The notes beneath the pieces are model-generated. The model searched no databases. It saw only the letters and a program-made list of their open reading frames with translations, and was not told the origin of the DNA. Below, piece after piece: positions 1 through 9,567 of a DNA stretch of 64,000 bases (within the stretch, counting starts at the first letter, position 1; each line of letters begins with the position of its first letter). This DNA is from Chryseobacterium sp. LAM-KRS1. GTDB taxonomy: Bacteria > Bacteroidota > Bacteroidia > Flavobacteriales > Weeksellaceae. The stretch covers positions 372,001-436,000 of the forward strand of contig NZ_JAAOIZ010000003.1 of the NCBI RefSeq assembly GCF_013184525.1, read 5' to 3'. Both the position numbers and the translations under genes were made by a program.

Positions 1-2427
1 ATTAACTGTATAGTCTTCAACCTGTCCATAAGTATAACTTCCACAAGGTGATGACGGAACAGAGCTGTATTTCATCATTACCCTCATTCTTGTTGATCCC
101 GATGTTGCAGAAGTTGGAATTGTAATGCTTCCTGTTACAGGCGTAGTTGTTGATCCTGCTTTTGACCATACCAATTCTCCACTGTCTGTAAAATCTCCAT
201 CTTTATTGTAATCAATATATACGGCATATGCTTCATTATAAACTGTGGAAGCCCAAACCGGAGTTATTGAAATCGTGTAAGCGGTTCCTCTTGTTACATT
301 GGTGGAAAGAGCTGTAAAATCTTCATAACCAACTGTTCCGGTAGAAGTATTATTAATGGTTCCGAATTTTACATTTCCAATTCTTTCATCAGCAGTGTTA
401 CTTGCACTGGCTGAACAATATGTTGTTGTGCCAGAACCCTGATTTATAGTAATATCAGCATTGTTCACGTCAAAAAATATATGATTGGAACCTTTAACCA
501 TTATTCTTCCCTTTGTAGTAGAAGTATTAGGCATAGTAACAGCCTGGCTTCCATCGTTCGGTGTTCCGGCCAACAATGTCGTCCAGTTATTTCCTCCATC
601 CGTTGACCATAAAATATCAACCTTGGAAGCATTTATATTATTTTCTGTAGTTCCTGCCACATCCCATGTTATTGTTTGAGAACTTCCTGCAGCATATGTA
701 ATAGCAGAATTTTGAGAAGAAACAACGAAAGGTCCGGCTTTAGCGTTTACTGTAATCACTGCATCATCAGAATTATTTCCTGAACCGTCAGCCCTATTGT
801 CACGAACCGTAAACCTGAAATTTAAAGTTCTGGCTACGTTAGATAAAGCTTCAACTGTGATATCAGTCCCTGATGTGGTGGTGGCTCCCGTTAAAATAGA
901 AGCCATTTTTGGAAAATACCTTACCGGCGATGTGGTTGGTACCCAAGATCTGAATGTAGGACCGGAAGCTTTAGTTGCACTTGCAGCAGAGCTTGCTCCT
1001 GTTTGTGATGAGGATGCTTTATCCATTTGCTCCCAAATATAAGTGAGGGAATCACCATCTGCATCCGTACCGGAACCTGTTAACATAAATGGTGTCCCTT
1101 TAGGGATCGTATAATCAAGACCTGCATCAGCTGTCGGAATAGAGTTTCCCGTATCTGTATCCACTGAACAGGTATTAGCTTTGATATTATTCGTAATCTG
1201 CTGGATGCTGATTGCATGGAAGAAAGCATCAGAATGAGGTTGCACATCCTGGGATGTTATTCCCGCATAACCCATAATCGTTGACCCCGAACCTGGCTCC
1301 ATATTTACATTGTATGGTTCAGACTTATGGGAAAAGGTATGATTTCCTCCAAACTGATGTCCCATTTCGTGAGCAACAAAATCAATGTCAAAATTGTCTC
1401 CTGATGGATTTCCATCATTGGGCGAAGTATACCCACTTCCCTTGTAATTTTTAGGAGAACCCTGTAAATCTACTGTCTTGTCGTTATTACAAACACAGCC
1501 TATACAACCCGCATTACCGCCACCGCCATCATGCCCGAATAAATGGCCTATATCAAAATTATCATCTCCGATTGTAGAGTTTAGGTTATCCATTAATTCA
1601 TAATTCCAATTATCGAGTTGAGTTGATGGAGAATAAGGATCGTTTGAAGCACTAGTGTAAATAATATCATCATTATTGGAGATCAGAACCATTCTTGCAG
1701 CAAAATCTTTTTCAAAAACACCATTAACTCTGGTCATTGTATTATTCATAGCAGCTAAAGCATTTGCTTTAGTTCCTCCGAAATAAGCAGTATACTCTCC
1801 AGTACAGGAAAGGGCGAGTCTAAAAGTTCTGAGTTTAGAATCATCCGCATTTGGTTTTGCAGTAATTGTATTTTTCCCAATCCCATCCTGTACAACATCT
1901 CTGACTTTACAATCAAATTTATTAAGCAGCTCATTTTTATCTGACTTTTTGAAAACAATATATGTGGAAAGATTTTTTGTGTATGGCTCAATAAACAAAG
2001 TTGATTTATCACCATATATTTCCATGGATGAAAGACCTAATGGAGAAATGCTAAAATAAATCGTTGAATTAGGATCCCGTAATCCTTGACCTACATAGGA
2101 TTTGATGTCCGGATATCTGGCCGCTAGTCTGGGATCAAAATTTGAATTTTCTTGTACTTTAAAATTTTCCATTTTCCCATCGGAGTTTGGAAAAGAAATA
2201 ATAGTTTCTGATTTTTCTCCATGGGCAAACCTTTTAGGCGCTTTTGAAAGCACCTTTTTTAAACTCTCAATATCAAGTTTATATAATTTAGGATCATTAA
2301 TAGTGGTTTTGTTTTTTAAAACATTTTCAAATGTTTTTTCTGAGCTTTGAGACCATAAACGATCGGTTTGAGCGAAGGAAATGCCTGATATAAGAAGCAT
2401 TCCAACCAGAGCTAATTGTTTTTTCAT
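1..2427 (-). CDS. secreted reprolysin-like zinc metalloprotease with GEVED domain (C-terminus beyond window)
   Basis: The reading frame starts at the ATG at 2427 and stays open to the window edge (809 codons). It begins with a signal peptide (MKKQLALVGMLLISGISFAQ). The zinc motif HEMGHQFGGNH lies at residues 353-363 and fits HExxHxxGxxH of metzincins, with a Met-turn-like STIMGYAG about 25 residues later, so this is a reprolysin (M12B-like) peptidase. Ig/FN3-like segments follow, then a GEVED-type end (GQVEDYTV) right at the window edge. In this family a T9SS sorting domain normally follows, so secretion through T9SS is inferred. The protein probably degrades external protein. It is transcribed away from the thr operon and has its own -7 box at 2456-2463. 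Confidence 0.88.
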   Translation of the reverse strand, partial: MKKQLALVGMLLISGISFAQTDRLWSQSSEKTFENVLKNKTTINDPKLYKLDIESLKKVLSKAPKRFAHGEKSETIISFPNSDGKMENFKVQENSNFDPRLAARYPDIKSYVGQGLRDPNSTIYFSISPLGLSSMEIYGDKSTLFIEPYTKNLSTYIVFKKSDKNELLNKFDCKVRDVVQDGIGKNTITAKPNADDSKLRTFRLALSCTGEYTAYFGGTKANALAAMNNTMTRVNGVFEKDFAARMVLISNNDDIIYTSASNDPYSPSTQLDNWNYELMDNLNSTIGDDNFDIGHLFGHDGGGGNAGCIGCVCNNDKTVDLQGSPKNYKGSGYTSPNDGNPSGDNFDIDFVAHEMGHQFGGNHTFSHKSEPYNVNMEPGSGSTIMGYAGITSQDVQPHSDAFFHAISIQQITNNIKANTCSVDTDTGNSIPTADAGLDYTIPKGTPFMLTGSGTDADGDSLTYIWEQMDKASSSQTGASSAASATKASGPTFRSWVPTTSPVRYFPKMASILTGATTTSGTDITVEALSNVARTLNFRFTVRDNRADGSGNNSDDAVITVNAKAGPFVVSSQNSAITYAAGSSQTITWDVAGTTENNINASKVDILWSTDGGNNWTTLLAGTPNDGSQAVTMPNTSTTKGRIMVKGSNHIFFDVNNADITINQGSGTTTYCSASASNTADERIGNVKFGTINNTSTGTVGYEDFTALSTNVTRGTAYTISITPVWASTVYNEAYAVYIDYNKDGDFTDSGELVWSKAGSTTTPVTGSITIPTSATSGSTRMRVMMKYSSVPSSPCGSYTYGQVEDYTVN

Positions 2428-2455
2428 AAAATATTATTATTTAATTGTTGGATTT

Positions 2456-2463
2456 CAAATCTA
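2456..2463 (-). promoter_or_regulatory. -7 box of the metalloprotease promoter
   Basis: On the minus strand the sequence reads TAGATTTG, a full match to the Bacteroidetes -7 consensus TAnnTTTG, 28 nt before the start codon at 2427. The same box, TAGATTTG, precedes the T9SS repeat protein at 23255-23262. Confidence 0.55.
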
Positions 2464-2853
2464 ATAAAAAATATTTAACGAAAAATAAAATTTTATTGCA
2501 TTTTTATTATTCATTTCGTAGAAAAATACAAATTATAATAAAAATAAAATAATCCTATATTCTATCAAAATGAGAAAATATATCCAACAAAACCTGATTG
2601 TGCCTGTATTATTGTAAAAACACAAACATTAATTAAAATAAAAAATGCACAAGTAGATATAGACAATTGAATATCAATAAATTACATTAAAAAAACATAT
2701 AAATATTAAAATACTACTCTAAACTTAAAAATTATGATCTGATTTATAGGTGTGAACTGTAAATTACCATTACAAAAATGATAAGTTGGTCATCCATATA
2801 TACTTATTTCCAAAAAAATTAGATTAAAAATTTTTATTTTCCAAAATAACTTC
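2464..2853. other. AT-rich intergenic region without a supported gene
   Basis: About 390 bases of very AT-rich DNA separate the divergent metalloprotease and thr transcripts. Only ORFs of about 15 codons are present (for example at 2569). No tRNA, repeat or convincing terminator is visible. Confidence 0.6.
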
Positions 2854-2861
2854 TACATTTG
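2854..2861 (+). promoter_or_regulatory. -7 box of the thr operon promoter
   Basis: TACATTTG is a full match to TAnnTTTG. If transcription starts 5-7 nt downstream, the mRNA would begin only about 5-7 nt before the leader-peptide ATG at 2873. No clear TTTG -33 box is seen at the usual spacing. Confidence 0.55.
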
Positions 2862-2872
2862 TTACTTCAAAG

Positions 2873-2971
2873 ATGCAATCAGTACAAAACATATCTGTAA
2901 CTATTTATCCGGAGTTCTCTACTTCGGTTGCATCATCCATTATTATTTCTACTACAACTACAACCCCATAA
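2873..2971 (+). CDS. putative thr operon leader peptide (32 aa, Ile/Thr-rich)
   Basis: A 32-codon ORF (MQSVQNISVTIYPEFS...) lies between the thr promoter and thrA. Its last ten residues before the final Pro include ATT-ATT-ATT-TCT-ACT-ACA-ACT-ACA-ACC, giving S-I-I-I-S-T-T-T-T-T-P-stop. Ile and Thr are the end products tied to this pathway, and E. coli thrL uses the same logic. The ORF ends 91 nt before thrA, and the stop codon sits in the loop of a hairpin. The peptide itself probably has no function; its translation would sense charged tRNA-Thr and tRNA-Ile. No homology search was possible, but nine relevant codons in a row in front of thrA is very unlikely by chance. Confidence 0.78.
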   Translation: MQSVQNISVTIYPEFSTSVASSIIISTTTTTP

Positions 2972-3034
2972 CGGGGTAGATTTTCACATATTATTTCAGG
3001 TACCTCGTACTCTTTTTTTAAAGAGTAACATTTT
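2909..3034 (+). promoter_or_regulatory. candidate transcription attenuator of the thr operon
   Basis: Stems readable by eye are: CCGGAG 2909-2914 with CUUCGG 2922-2927, just before the Ile/Thr codons; ACCCC 2963-2967 with GGGGU 2973-2977, whose 5' arm is the last Thr/Pro codons and whose loop holds the stop codon; ACGGGGUA 2971-2978 with UACCUCGU 3001-3008; and the terminator-like hairpin 3008-3027. The second and third stems share 2973-2977, so ribosome position could select between them. Whether this switches the terminator needs a folding calculation or experiment. Confidence 0.6.
3008..3034 (+). terminator. terminator-like hairpin before thrA
   Basis: TACTCTTT (3008-3015) pairs with AAAGAGTA (3020-3027) around a UUUU loop. 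It is followed by ACA and TTTT at 3031-3034. It lies inside the transcript between the leader peptide and thrA, as expected for an attenuator. Confidence 0.55.
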
Positions 3035-3062
3035 CAATTTTTCCTAACCTTAAAAATATACA

Positions 3063-5507
3063 ATGAAAGTCTTAAAATTCGGCGGAACTTCTGTTGCCCA
3101 TGCACAGGCAGTTCTGCAAGTCGAAAAAATTATAAAAAAAGAATCTTCCGCTAAGCAAATTGTCGTTGTAGTTTCAGCATTACATGGAGTAACAGATTTA
3201 TTGATCAAGGCAGCAGAGCAAGCTTCCGAGGCTAATGAAAGTTACCCTCATCATCTTAAAATCCTTGAAGAAAAACATCTGAACCTTGTAAAAGACCTTC
3301 TTCCCATTTCAGCACAAAGTGCATGGCTAAGTTTTGTAAAAAAGCACTTTAATGATATTGAAGATATTTGCAACGGGATATTCACCTTGGGAGAATTTAC
3401 CCCCAGAATTAAAGATAAGATCGCTTCTTATGGCGAGTTCCTCTCTTCAAATATCATTACGGCAAGGTTTGAATCTGCCGGGCTGGACGCCGTATGGATG
3501 AATTCAGCTGATTATATCAGAACAAACACCCATTATACACGGGCAAAAGTTGATTTTAATGTGAGTAATAATAATCTCAGACATTATTTCGAAACCAATC
3601 CAAGGCAGATTTACGTAGCACCAGGTTTTATAGCAAGTGATGAACATGGCAACAGAACAACTCTGGGAAGAGGAGGTTCAGACTACTCCGCTGCAATTAT
3701 TGCTTCAGCCATTAACGCTGAGGAGCTTCAGATATGGACAGATGTCAGCGGAATGATGACAGCCGATCCAAGGCTTGTATCCCAGGCAAAAGTTATTCCT
3801 GAAATAACTTATCAGGAAGCAATGGAATTATCCCATTTCGGAGCAAAAGTACTTTATCCGCCAACCATTCAGCCGGTCATGATAAAGAATATAGATCTTC
3901 GTATCAAAAATACTTTTAATGCGGATGCTTCCGGAACTTTAATCTCTCATGATCTGCAGAATACTGATCCGGAACAAATAGCTGTTGGTATTTCCAATAT
4001 GAATAATATTGCTCTTCTCACTCTTGAAGGAAGTGGAATGGTCGGAATTCCCGGAATCTCTGCCAAGCTTTTCCAGTGTTTAAGCCACGAAAAAATAAAC
4101 GTTATTCTAATCACCCAAAGTTCTTCTGAGCATTCAATCACCCTTGCAATTGATGAAAAAGAGCTTTTTCACGCGGAAAGCGCAATCAATCTTGCATTTG
4201 AAGATGATTTGAAACTTCAGAGAATTGAACCTGTAAAAATTGAAAACAGGCTTTCCATTGTGGCGGTTGTAGGAGAAAATATGAAAAGCAGAAGTGGTGT
4301 AAGCGCCAAAATGTTCAGCTGTCTTGGAAATAACGGGATAAACATCAGGGCTATCGCACAGGGTTCTTCAGAAAAAAATATCAGCATCGTAATTGCTGAA
4401 AATGATACAAAAAAAGCAGTAAACATTCTGCATGAAGAGTTTTTTGAGTCGGAAATCAAACAGGTACATCTTTACATCTGCGGAACAGGAAATGTAGGCA
4501 CTAAGCTTATACAGCAGGTGTATGCCCAGAATAAATACCTTAGAGATCATCTATCCCTTAACCTGAGAATCGCCGGTCTTTCCAACAGTCGGAAAATGGT
4601 ATTTTTGAATGAAGGAATTCCGGAAAATGATTATGTCAACCTGCTTGAAAACGGAGAAAAAGCTTCTGCTCATCAATTTAGCAGAGAGATCATAACAAGA
4701 AATCTTAGAAACTCGGTCTTTGTAGACCTTACAGCCAATGCTGAGATCCCGGAAATTTATGAGAACCTGTTAAAAAAGAGTATCAACATTGTAGCCTGTA
4801 ATAAAATAGCAGCCGCATCAGATTTTGAAAATTATAAAAAGCTGAAAAACCTTGCTAAAAACCACAATTGTAGATTTTTCTTTGAAACCAATGTAGGGGC
4901 AGGACTTCCTATTATCGGTACTATAAATGATCTGGTGAGAAGCGGCGATGCTATTACTTCCATTAAGGCCGTGTTAAGCGGTACTTTAAATTTTGTTTTT
5001 AATGAGTACGATGGAACCCAATCATTTTCAGAAGTTGTTGCCCGTGCTCAGAAAGAAGGATTTACTGAACCCGACCCGAGACTGGATCTTGCCGGAACAG
5101 ATGTGGGGAGAAAAATTTTAATACTTGCACGCGAAGCCGGTTTTCCTCTGCAGTTTAATGAAATCGAGAACATTAGTTTTTTACCGGAAGAATGCATGCA
5201 GGGTGATGTAGAAAATTTTTATACCATGCTTGTAAAATATGAGGATCATTTTAAAAATCTATTTGACCAGGCTAAAAAGGTCGGAAAAATTTTAAAATAT
5301 GTCGCAGAGTTTGACAATGGTAAAGCAAAAGTTGGATTACAGCATATAGCGCCCGACAGTGATTTGTTTCATCTGTACGGAAAAGACAATATTGTTATTT
5401 TCAAAACTTTAAGATATTCCGAGCAACCCCTGGTTGTAAAAGGTGCAGGTGCCGGTGCTGAAGTTACAGCAAGTGGTGTTTTTGCAGATATTGTACGTTC
5501 CGTTTAA
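3063..5507 (+). CDS. thrA: bifunctional aspartokinase / homoserine dehydrogenase I
   Basis: This 814-aa protein matches the E. coli ThrA layout and length (about 820 aa). It catalyses aspartate phosphorylation and aspartate-semialdehyde reduction in threonine synthesis in the cytosol. The N-terminus has the kinase motif KFGGTS (residues 5-10). Two ACT regulatory domains lie around residues 313-360 and 395-460 (each with a G-x-SAK-F segment), pointing to feedback control by threonine. The dehydrogenase begins with a nucleotide-binding CGTGNVGTK near residue 470, then NVGAGLPIIGT near 608 and DLAGTDVGRK near 680. It is the first gene of thrABC, with 9 nt to thrB. The leader ORF at 2873-2971 and the hairpins in front suggest attenuation control. 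Confidence 0.97.
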   Translation: MKVLKFGGTSVAHAQAVLQVEKIIKKESSAKQIVVVVSALHGVTDLLIKAAEQASEANESYPHHLKILEEKHLNLVKDLLPISAQSAWLSFVKKHFNDIEDICNGIFTLGEFTPRIKDKIASYGEFLSSNIITARFESAGLDAVWMNSADYIRTNTHYTRAKVDFNVSNNNLRHYFETNPRQIYVAPGFIASDEHGNRTTLGRGGSDYSAAIIASAINAEELQIWTDVSGMMTADPRLVSQAKVIPEITYQEAMELSHFGAKVLYPPTIQPVMIKNIDLRIKNTFNADASGTLISHDLQNTDPEQIAVGISNMNNIALLTLEGSGMVGIPGISAKLFQCLSHEKINVILITQSSSEHSITLAIDEKELFHAESAINLAFEDDLKLQRIEPVKIENRLSIVAVVGENMKSRSGVSAKMFSCLGNNGINIRAIAQGSSEKNISIVIAENDTKKAVNILHEEFFESEIKQVHLYICGTGNVGTKLIQQVYAQNKYLRDHLSLNLRIAGLSNSRKMVFLNEGIPENDYVNLLENGEKASAHQFSREIITRNLRNSVFVDLTANAEIPEIYENLLKKSINIVACNKIAAASDFENYKKLKNLAKNHNCRFFFETNVGAGLPIIGTINDLVRSGDAITSIKAVLSGTLNFVFNEYDGTQSFSEVVARAQKEGFTEPDPRLDLAGTDVGRKILILAREAGFPLQFNEIENISFLPEECMQGDVENFYTMLVKYEDHFKNLFDQAKKVGKILKYVAEFDNGKAKVGLQHIAPDSDLFHLYGKDNIVIFKTLRYSEQPLVVKGAGAGAEVTASGVFADIVRSV

Positions 5508-5516
5508 AAAAAATCT

Positions 5517-6446
5517 ATGAAAAGTATAAAAATTAAAGTCCCGGCAACCGTCGCTAATCTGGTTTGTGGTTTTGATATCCTGGGCATGGCGATCAATGAG
5601 CCATATGATGAAATGGAAGTAAGACTATTGGAAACACCAGATATTATTGTCCGCCATACCGATGGCTTCAATCTTCCGGAAGAAGCTTCAAAAAATGTAG
5701 CAGGAGTTGTCCTTATGAAAATGCAGGAACATCTTCACCTGAAGAACGGATTTGAAGTCATTATTCACAAACACATCAAGCCCGGCAGCGGCCTCGGTTC
5801 CAGTGCTGCCAGTGCTGCAGGTGCCGCTTTTGCGGCAAATATCCTGATAGGAAATATTTTGTCCAGGGAAGAAACAATTCATTTTGCGATGTTTGGAGAA
5901 GAGCTCGCTTCCGGAGTACGGCATGCGGACAATATTGCTCCGTGTATTTATGGCGGGATCACCCTTGTGAAATCCTCTGATCCTATTGATATTATTTCCC
6001 TGAATACTCCTGGTTTGTTCATTGCCGCTGTGCATCCGCAGGTTGAAGTAAAAACATCTGACGCAAGACAGATCCTTAAAAAAAATATTCAGCTGAAAGA
6101 TGCCATAACGCAATGGGGAAATATTGCCGGACTCATTGCCGGTATTGAGAAAAATGACCTGTCCCTGATTGGGAGAAGCCTGAATGATGTTATTGTAGAA
6201 CCGGTTCGAAGCATTTTGATTCCGGAATTTGATACCATTAAAAGAAAAAGCCTGGAAATGGGGGCACTCGGGGGAGGAATTTCAGGATCAGGGCCTTCTG
6301 TTTTCATGTTAACGAAAAAGAAAAAAACGGCCGGGGATATTGCCATGATGATGAAATCGGTTTATGATCACATCAACATCAATAGCATGGTGTATGTATC
6401 GGATATTAATTCTACCGGGATCATCATAGAAGAACAGAATAACTAA
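5517..6446 (+). CDS. thrB: homoserine kinase
   Basis: This GHMP-family kinase (309 aa, normal length) phosphorylates homoserine to O-phosphohomoserine. The ATP-binding loop PGSGLGSSAASAAGA is at residues 89-103, and the C-terminal glycine-rich motif GGGISGSGPSVFML is near 250-265. The N-terminus KVPATVANLVCGFD is the usual GHMP start. It lies 9 nt after thrA and 11 nt before thrC, so the three are clearly one operon. Confidence 0.97.
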   Translation: MKSIKIKVPATVANLVCGFDILGMAINEPYDEMEVRLLETPDIIVRHTDGFNLPEEASKNVAGVVLMKMQEHLHLKNGFEVIIHKHIKPGSGLGSSAASAAGAAFAANILIGNILSREETIHFAMFGEELASGVRHADNIAPCIYGGITLVKSSDPIDIISLNTPGLFIAAVHPQVEVKTSDARQILKKNIQLKDAITQWGNIAGLIAGIEKNDLSLIGRSLNDVIVEPVRSILIPEFDTIKRKSLEMGALGGGISGSGPSVFMLTKKKKTAGDIAMMMKSVYDHININSMVYVSDINSTGIIIEEQNN

Positions 6447-6457
6447 AAAACAGAAAG

Positions 6458-7762
6458 ATGAACTATTACAATTTAAAAGATAAAAAGGAAAAGGTAAGTT
6501 TTAAAACCGCTTCAATTAAAGGGCAGGGAAAAGAAAAAGGGCTGTTTTTTCCGGAAAACATTCCGTTGTTCGATACCTATTTTATTCAGAATCTGAACCG
6601 GTTTTCAGATGAAGAGATTGCTTTTCAATGCATGAAAGACTTTGTAGATGAGGAAATTCCGGAAAATGAATTGCGACAAATTATTTCGGAAACAATTTCT
6701 TTTGACATTCCTTTAAAAAAAATTACGGATAGCATATCCGTACTCGAATTATTCCACGGTCCTACCCTCGCCTTCAAAGATGTAGGAGCAAGGTTTATGA
6801 GCCGCTGCTTATCTTACTTCTTAAAAGGAGGACAGAAAAAAGTAACAGTCCTGGTTGCTACATCCGGGGATACCGGAGGGGCTGTTGCCCATGGTTTTTA
6901 TAATGTGGATGGAATCGATGTGGTTATTTTGTATCCGAAAGAAAGAGTAAGTCCTGTTCAGGAAAAACAATTGACAGCCTTAGGAGGAAACATTACTGCT
7001 TTAGAAGTAAATGGAAATTTCGATGACTGCCAGAGCCTTGTAAAACAGGCATTTTCAGATCCGGAAATCAATAATAAATTATTCCTTACTTCAGCCAATT
7101 CCATTAATATTGCTAGATGGTTACCTCAACAGATCTATTATCTGCTGGCTTTAAAACAGTGGCAAAAAACTGAAAGAGAAAATCCTGTCATTTGTGTTCC
7201 TAGCGGAAATTTCGGAAACATCTGCGCCGGATTGATGACTTACATGAGAGGACTTCCTGCAGACCATTTTATCGCTGCATGTAACGCCAATGATGTAGTG
7301 CCCCATTATTTAAAAACACAAATCTTTGAACCTAAAGAAACAGTAGCAACCCTTTCCAATGCAATGGATGTCGGAAATCCCAGTAATTTCATCCGTATTC
7401 TTGAAATGTTCCAGCACCAATTTGAAGATCTCAATCATGTTATTTCCGGATATTCCGTAAATGACGAAGAAACTTTAGCAACCATCAGGGAAGTCTGGAA
7501 ACATCATGCATATCTTCTCGAGCCCCATGGAGCAGTTGCCTATACTTCTTTAGAAAACTATCTGAAGCAAAATCCTGAAAAGAAAGGTTTTATCCTGGAG
7601 ACAGCTCACCCTGTAAAATTCCCCGATGCTGTGGAAAAAGCCATTGCACAAAAAATTGATATTCCGGAATCATTGGCGGACTTAATGAAAAAGGATAAAA
7701 AAACCGTTGAAATTAATTCAGATTTTCAAGAATTAAAACGATTTTTGCTGAACAAAAACTGA
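6458..7762 (+). CDS. thrC: threonine synthase
   Basis: A PLP enzyme of 434 aa that converts O-phosphohomoserine to threonine. The PLP-binding lysine is K107 in GPTLAFKDVG, and the phosphate-binding loop PSGNFGN is near residue 247. The segment TSGDTGGAVAHGF is also typical. It completes thrABC, and folB starts 5 nt downstream. Confidence 0.96.
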   Translation: MNYYNLKDKKEKVSFKTASIKGQGKEKGLFFPENIPLFDTYFIQNLNRFSDEEIAFQCMKDFVDEEIPENELRQIISETISFDIPLKKITDSISVLELFHGPTLAFKDVGARFMSRCLSYFLKGGQKKVTVLVATSGDTGGAVAHGFYNVDGIDVVILYPKERVSPVQEKQLTALGGNITALEVNGNFDDCQSLVKQAFSDPEINNKLFLTSANSINIARWLPQQIYYLLALKQWQKTERENPVICVPSGNFGNICAGLMTYMRGLPADHFIAACNANDVVPHYLKTQIFEPKETVATLSNAMDVGNPSNFIRILEMFQHQFEDLNHVISGYSVNDEETLATIREVWKHHAYLLEPHGAVAYTSLENYLKQNPEKKGFILETAHPVKFPDAVEKAIAQKIDIPESLADLMKKDKKTVEINSDFQELKRFLLNKN

Positions 7763-7767
7763 ATTTT

Positions 7768-8136
7768 ATGAGCAAGATCTTTTTGGAAGATGTGAAAATA
7801 TATGCGTACCATGGTGTTTTACCTGAAGAAAACATCATCGGTACGTACTACATTTTAAATCTAGAGATCCATACCGATCTCTGGAAAGCTGCAGAATCAG
7901 ATGATCTGAATGATACCATCAGCTATGCGGATATCAATGATATTATCCTTGAGGAAATGAAAGTTAAATCAAAACTTCTGGAACATGTGGCCGGAAGAAT
8001 TATTTCAAAAATTAATCAAAACTTTCCTGAGGTTTCTTATATCAAGCTTAAAATCACCAAAACAGCTCCTCCTATGCAGGGAGAAATGAAAGGTGCAAGT
8101 ATTGAACTGGAAAAAAGTTTTAATCCAAATAATTAA
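7768..8136 (+). CDS. folB: dihydroneopterin aldolase
   Basis: A 122-aa protein of normal FolB length. It begins IFLEDVKIYAYHGVLPEE, the family's N-terminal motif, with a conserved E near residue 74 (LEHVAGRI) and the C-terminal K-T-x-PP-x-QGEMKGASIEL. It forms 6-hydroxymethyl-dihydropterin in folate synthesis. Its 5-nt spacing from thrC suggests co-transcription, although folate synthesis is not directly linked to threonine. Confidence 0.92.
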   Translation: MSKIFLEDVKIYAYHGVLPEENIIGTYYILNLEIHTDLWKAAESDDLNDTISYADINDIILEEMKVKSKLLEHVAGRIISKINQNFPEVSYIKLKITKTAPPMQGEMKGASIELEKSFNPNN

Positions 8137-8169
8137 AATCATTAATTTCACTCTCTAAAATTTAAAGAA

Positions 8170-9534
8170 TTGAAATCCATTAAAATTATATTATTACTGC
8201 TTTGTATCAATATTTTTGGCCAGGCTAAAGTTGACAACCAGCTGGCTGATTATAATTTTCCAAAGATAAAATCCAGCATTACCATGCCGGTTACCATTCC
8301 GCTTGCTGAAATTGGTAATATCATCAATTCTTCAGTAAAAGAATTGATTTATCAGGATGATTCCTACACGGATAACAACAATGACCAGTTTAAGGTAAAA
8401 GTATGGAAAACCCGGCCTATACGACTTGTAGGGGGAACGAATCAAAACCTTTTAATTGAAGTTCCTCTGAAAATATGGGCAGAGAAAGGGATTGGTACCC
8501 TGGGACTTTATACTTACCAGAATACTACATTTGAAACGGTAATGTATTTCAACACCTCCCTTAATTTCAAAAATAACTGGACTATTGTTACCAATACGCA
8601 GCCTATGGGATTCAAATGGGTTACCAAACCGGTTCTTGATTATGGAAAAGTACAGATCCCGATTACCGCACTTGTTGAAAAAAGCCTGAAAGAGCAACAA
8701 CTGAAATTTTGCAAAACAATAGATCAGCAAATGGGTACCCAGCTTAATTTCCAGCAATATGCAGTGATGGCCTGGAATGTTTTCGCGCAGCCTTTTAACA
8801 TTTCGGAGGAATACAACACATGGCTGAAAGTAACCCCTGTAAATGTAAATATTACTCCATTGAAATTCTATGGAAATCAGATTGATGCCAATATCGGAAT
8901 TGACATTTACTCCGAAACCTTTACCGGAAGTAAACCGGCATCTTCAGCTCCTATTAAAACGGCAGCTAACTTCAATTTCACCCCTGTACTTGGAGACCAG
9001 TTTTCGCTTCAGACAACAGCCAATGTTCCTTTTACCGAAGCGTCTAATATTGCCAGAAAAATGTTCCTAGGAAAAGAATATGATGTTCGCGATTCTAAAG
9101 TAAAAATTACCGATATCAGGGTATACGGCGTTGAGAACAGAATTATGATCGAAGCTCAGACCGAAGGGTATATAAAAGGAACTGCACTTATTTCGGGAAT
9201 TCCTGTTTATGATGATGCCAGGAAAAAAATTGTACTGTCCGATACTAAGTTTAAGCTGAAGACAATGAATATCCTCCAAAAAACAGCAAGCCTTCTATTT
9301 CAGGGAAAAATTGTAAGAATGATAGAAGAAGAATATGGTATCCCAACACAGGAACTGGTGGATACTTCAAAGAAAAGTATTGAGGAAGCTTTTAATAAAG
9401 AATATTATAAAGGACTAAAGATGAATGGAAGGGTTTTTAATCTGAAGCCAGGCCAGATCCTTCTCGGTACATCAGGAATTACTGCAGTCATTGATACTAA
9501 CGCTTCTTTAAAACTCATTATCAATGGCATTTAA
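8170..9534 (+). CDS. DUF4403 family secreted/lipid-binding-like protein
   Basis: A 454-aa protein with an N-terminal hydrophobic signal (IILLLLCINIFGQA), so probably exported to the periplasm. The segments TMPVTIPLAEIGNIINSSV, WKTRPIRLVGGTNQNL and the later LLFQGKIVRMIEEEYG fit the DUF4403 family (long tubular beta/alpha repeats, function unknown). The only start in frame near the signal is TTG at 8170, 33 nt after folB. There is no terminator between it and folB, so it probably belongs to the thr-fol transcript. Confidence 0.72.
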   Translation: MKSIKIILLLLCINIFGQAKVDNQLADYNFPKIKSSITMPVTIPLAEIGNIINSSVKELIYQDDSYTDNNNDQFKVKVWKTRPIRLVGGTNQNLLIEVPLKIWAEKGIGTLGLYTYQNTTFETVMYFNTSLNFKNNWTIVTNTQPMGFKWVTKPVLDYGKVQIPITALVEKSLKEQQLKFCKTIDQQMGTQLNFQQYAVMAWNVFAQPFNISEEYNTWLKVTPVNVNITPLKFYGNQIDANIGIDIYSETFTGSKPASSAPIKTAANFNFTPVLGDQFSLQTTANVPFTEASNIARKMFLGKEYDVRDSKVKITDIRVYGVENRIMIEAQTEGYIKGTALISGIPVYDDARKKIVLSDTKFKLKTMNILQKTASLLFQGKIVRMIEEEYGIPTQELVDTSKKSIEEAFNKEYYKGLKMNGRVFNLKPGQILLGTSGITAVIDTNASLKLIINGI

Positions 9535-9567
9535 ATAAAAAACAACACCAAAAACTAAACTATTACC

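Noticed and set aside
797..1042. 81-aa plus-strand ORF (and others at 485 and 2102) within the metalloprotease region
   Set aside because: They are antisense to a continuous minus-strand metalloprotease frame with the zinc motif and have no recognisable features.
5688..6113. 141-aa minus-strand ORF inside thrB
   Set aside because: It overlaps a certain gene in full, and its composition is that of a reverse-frame shadow.
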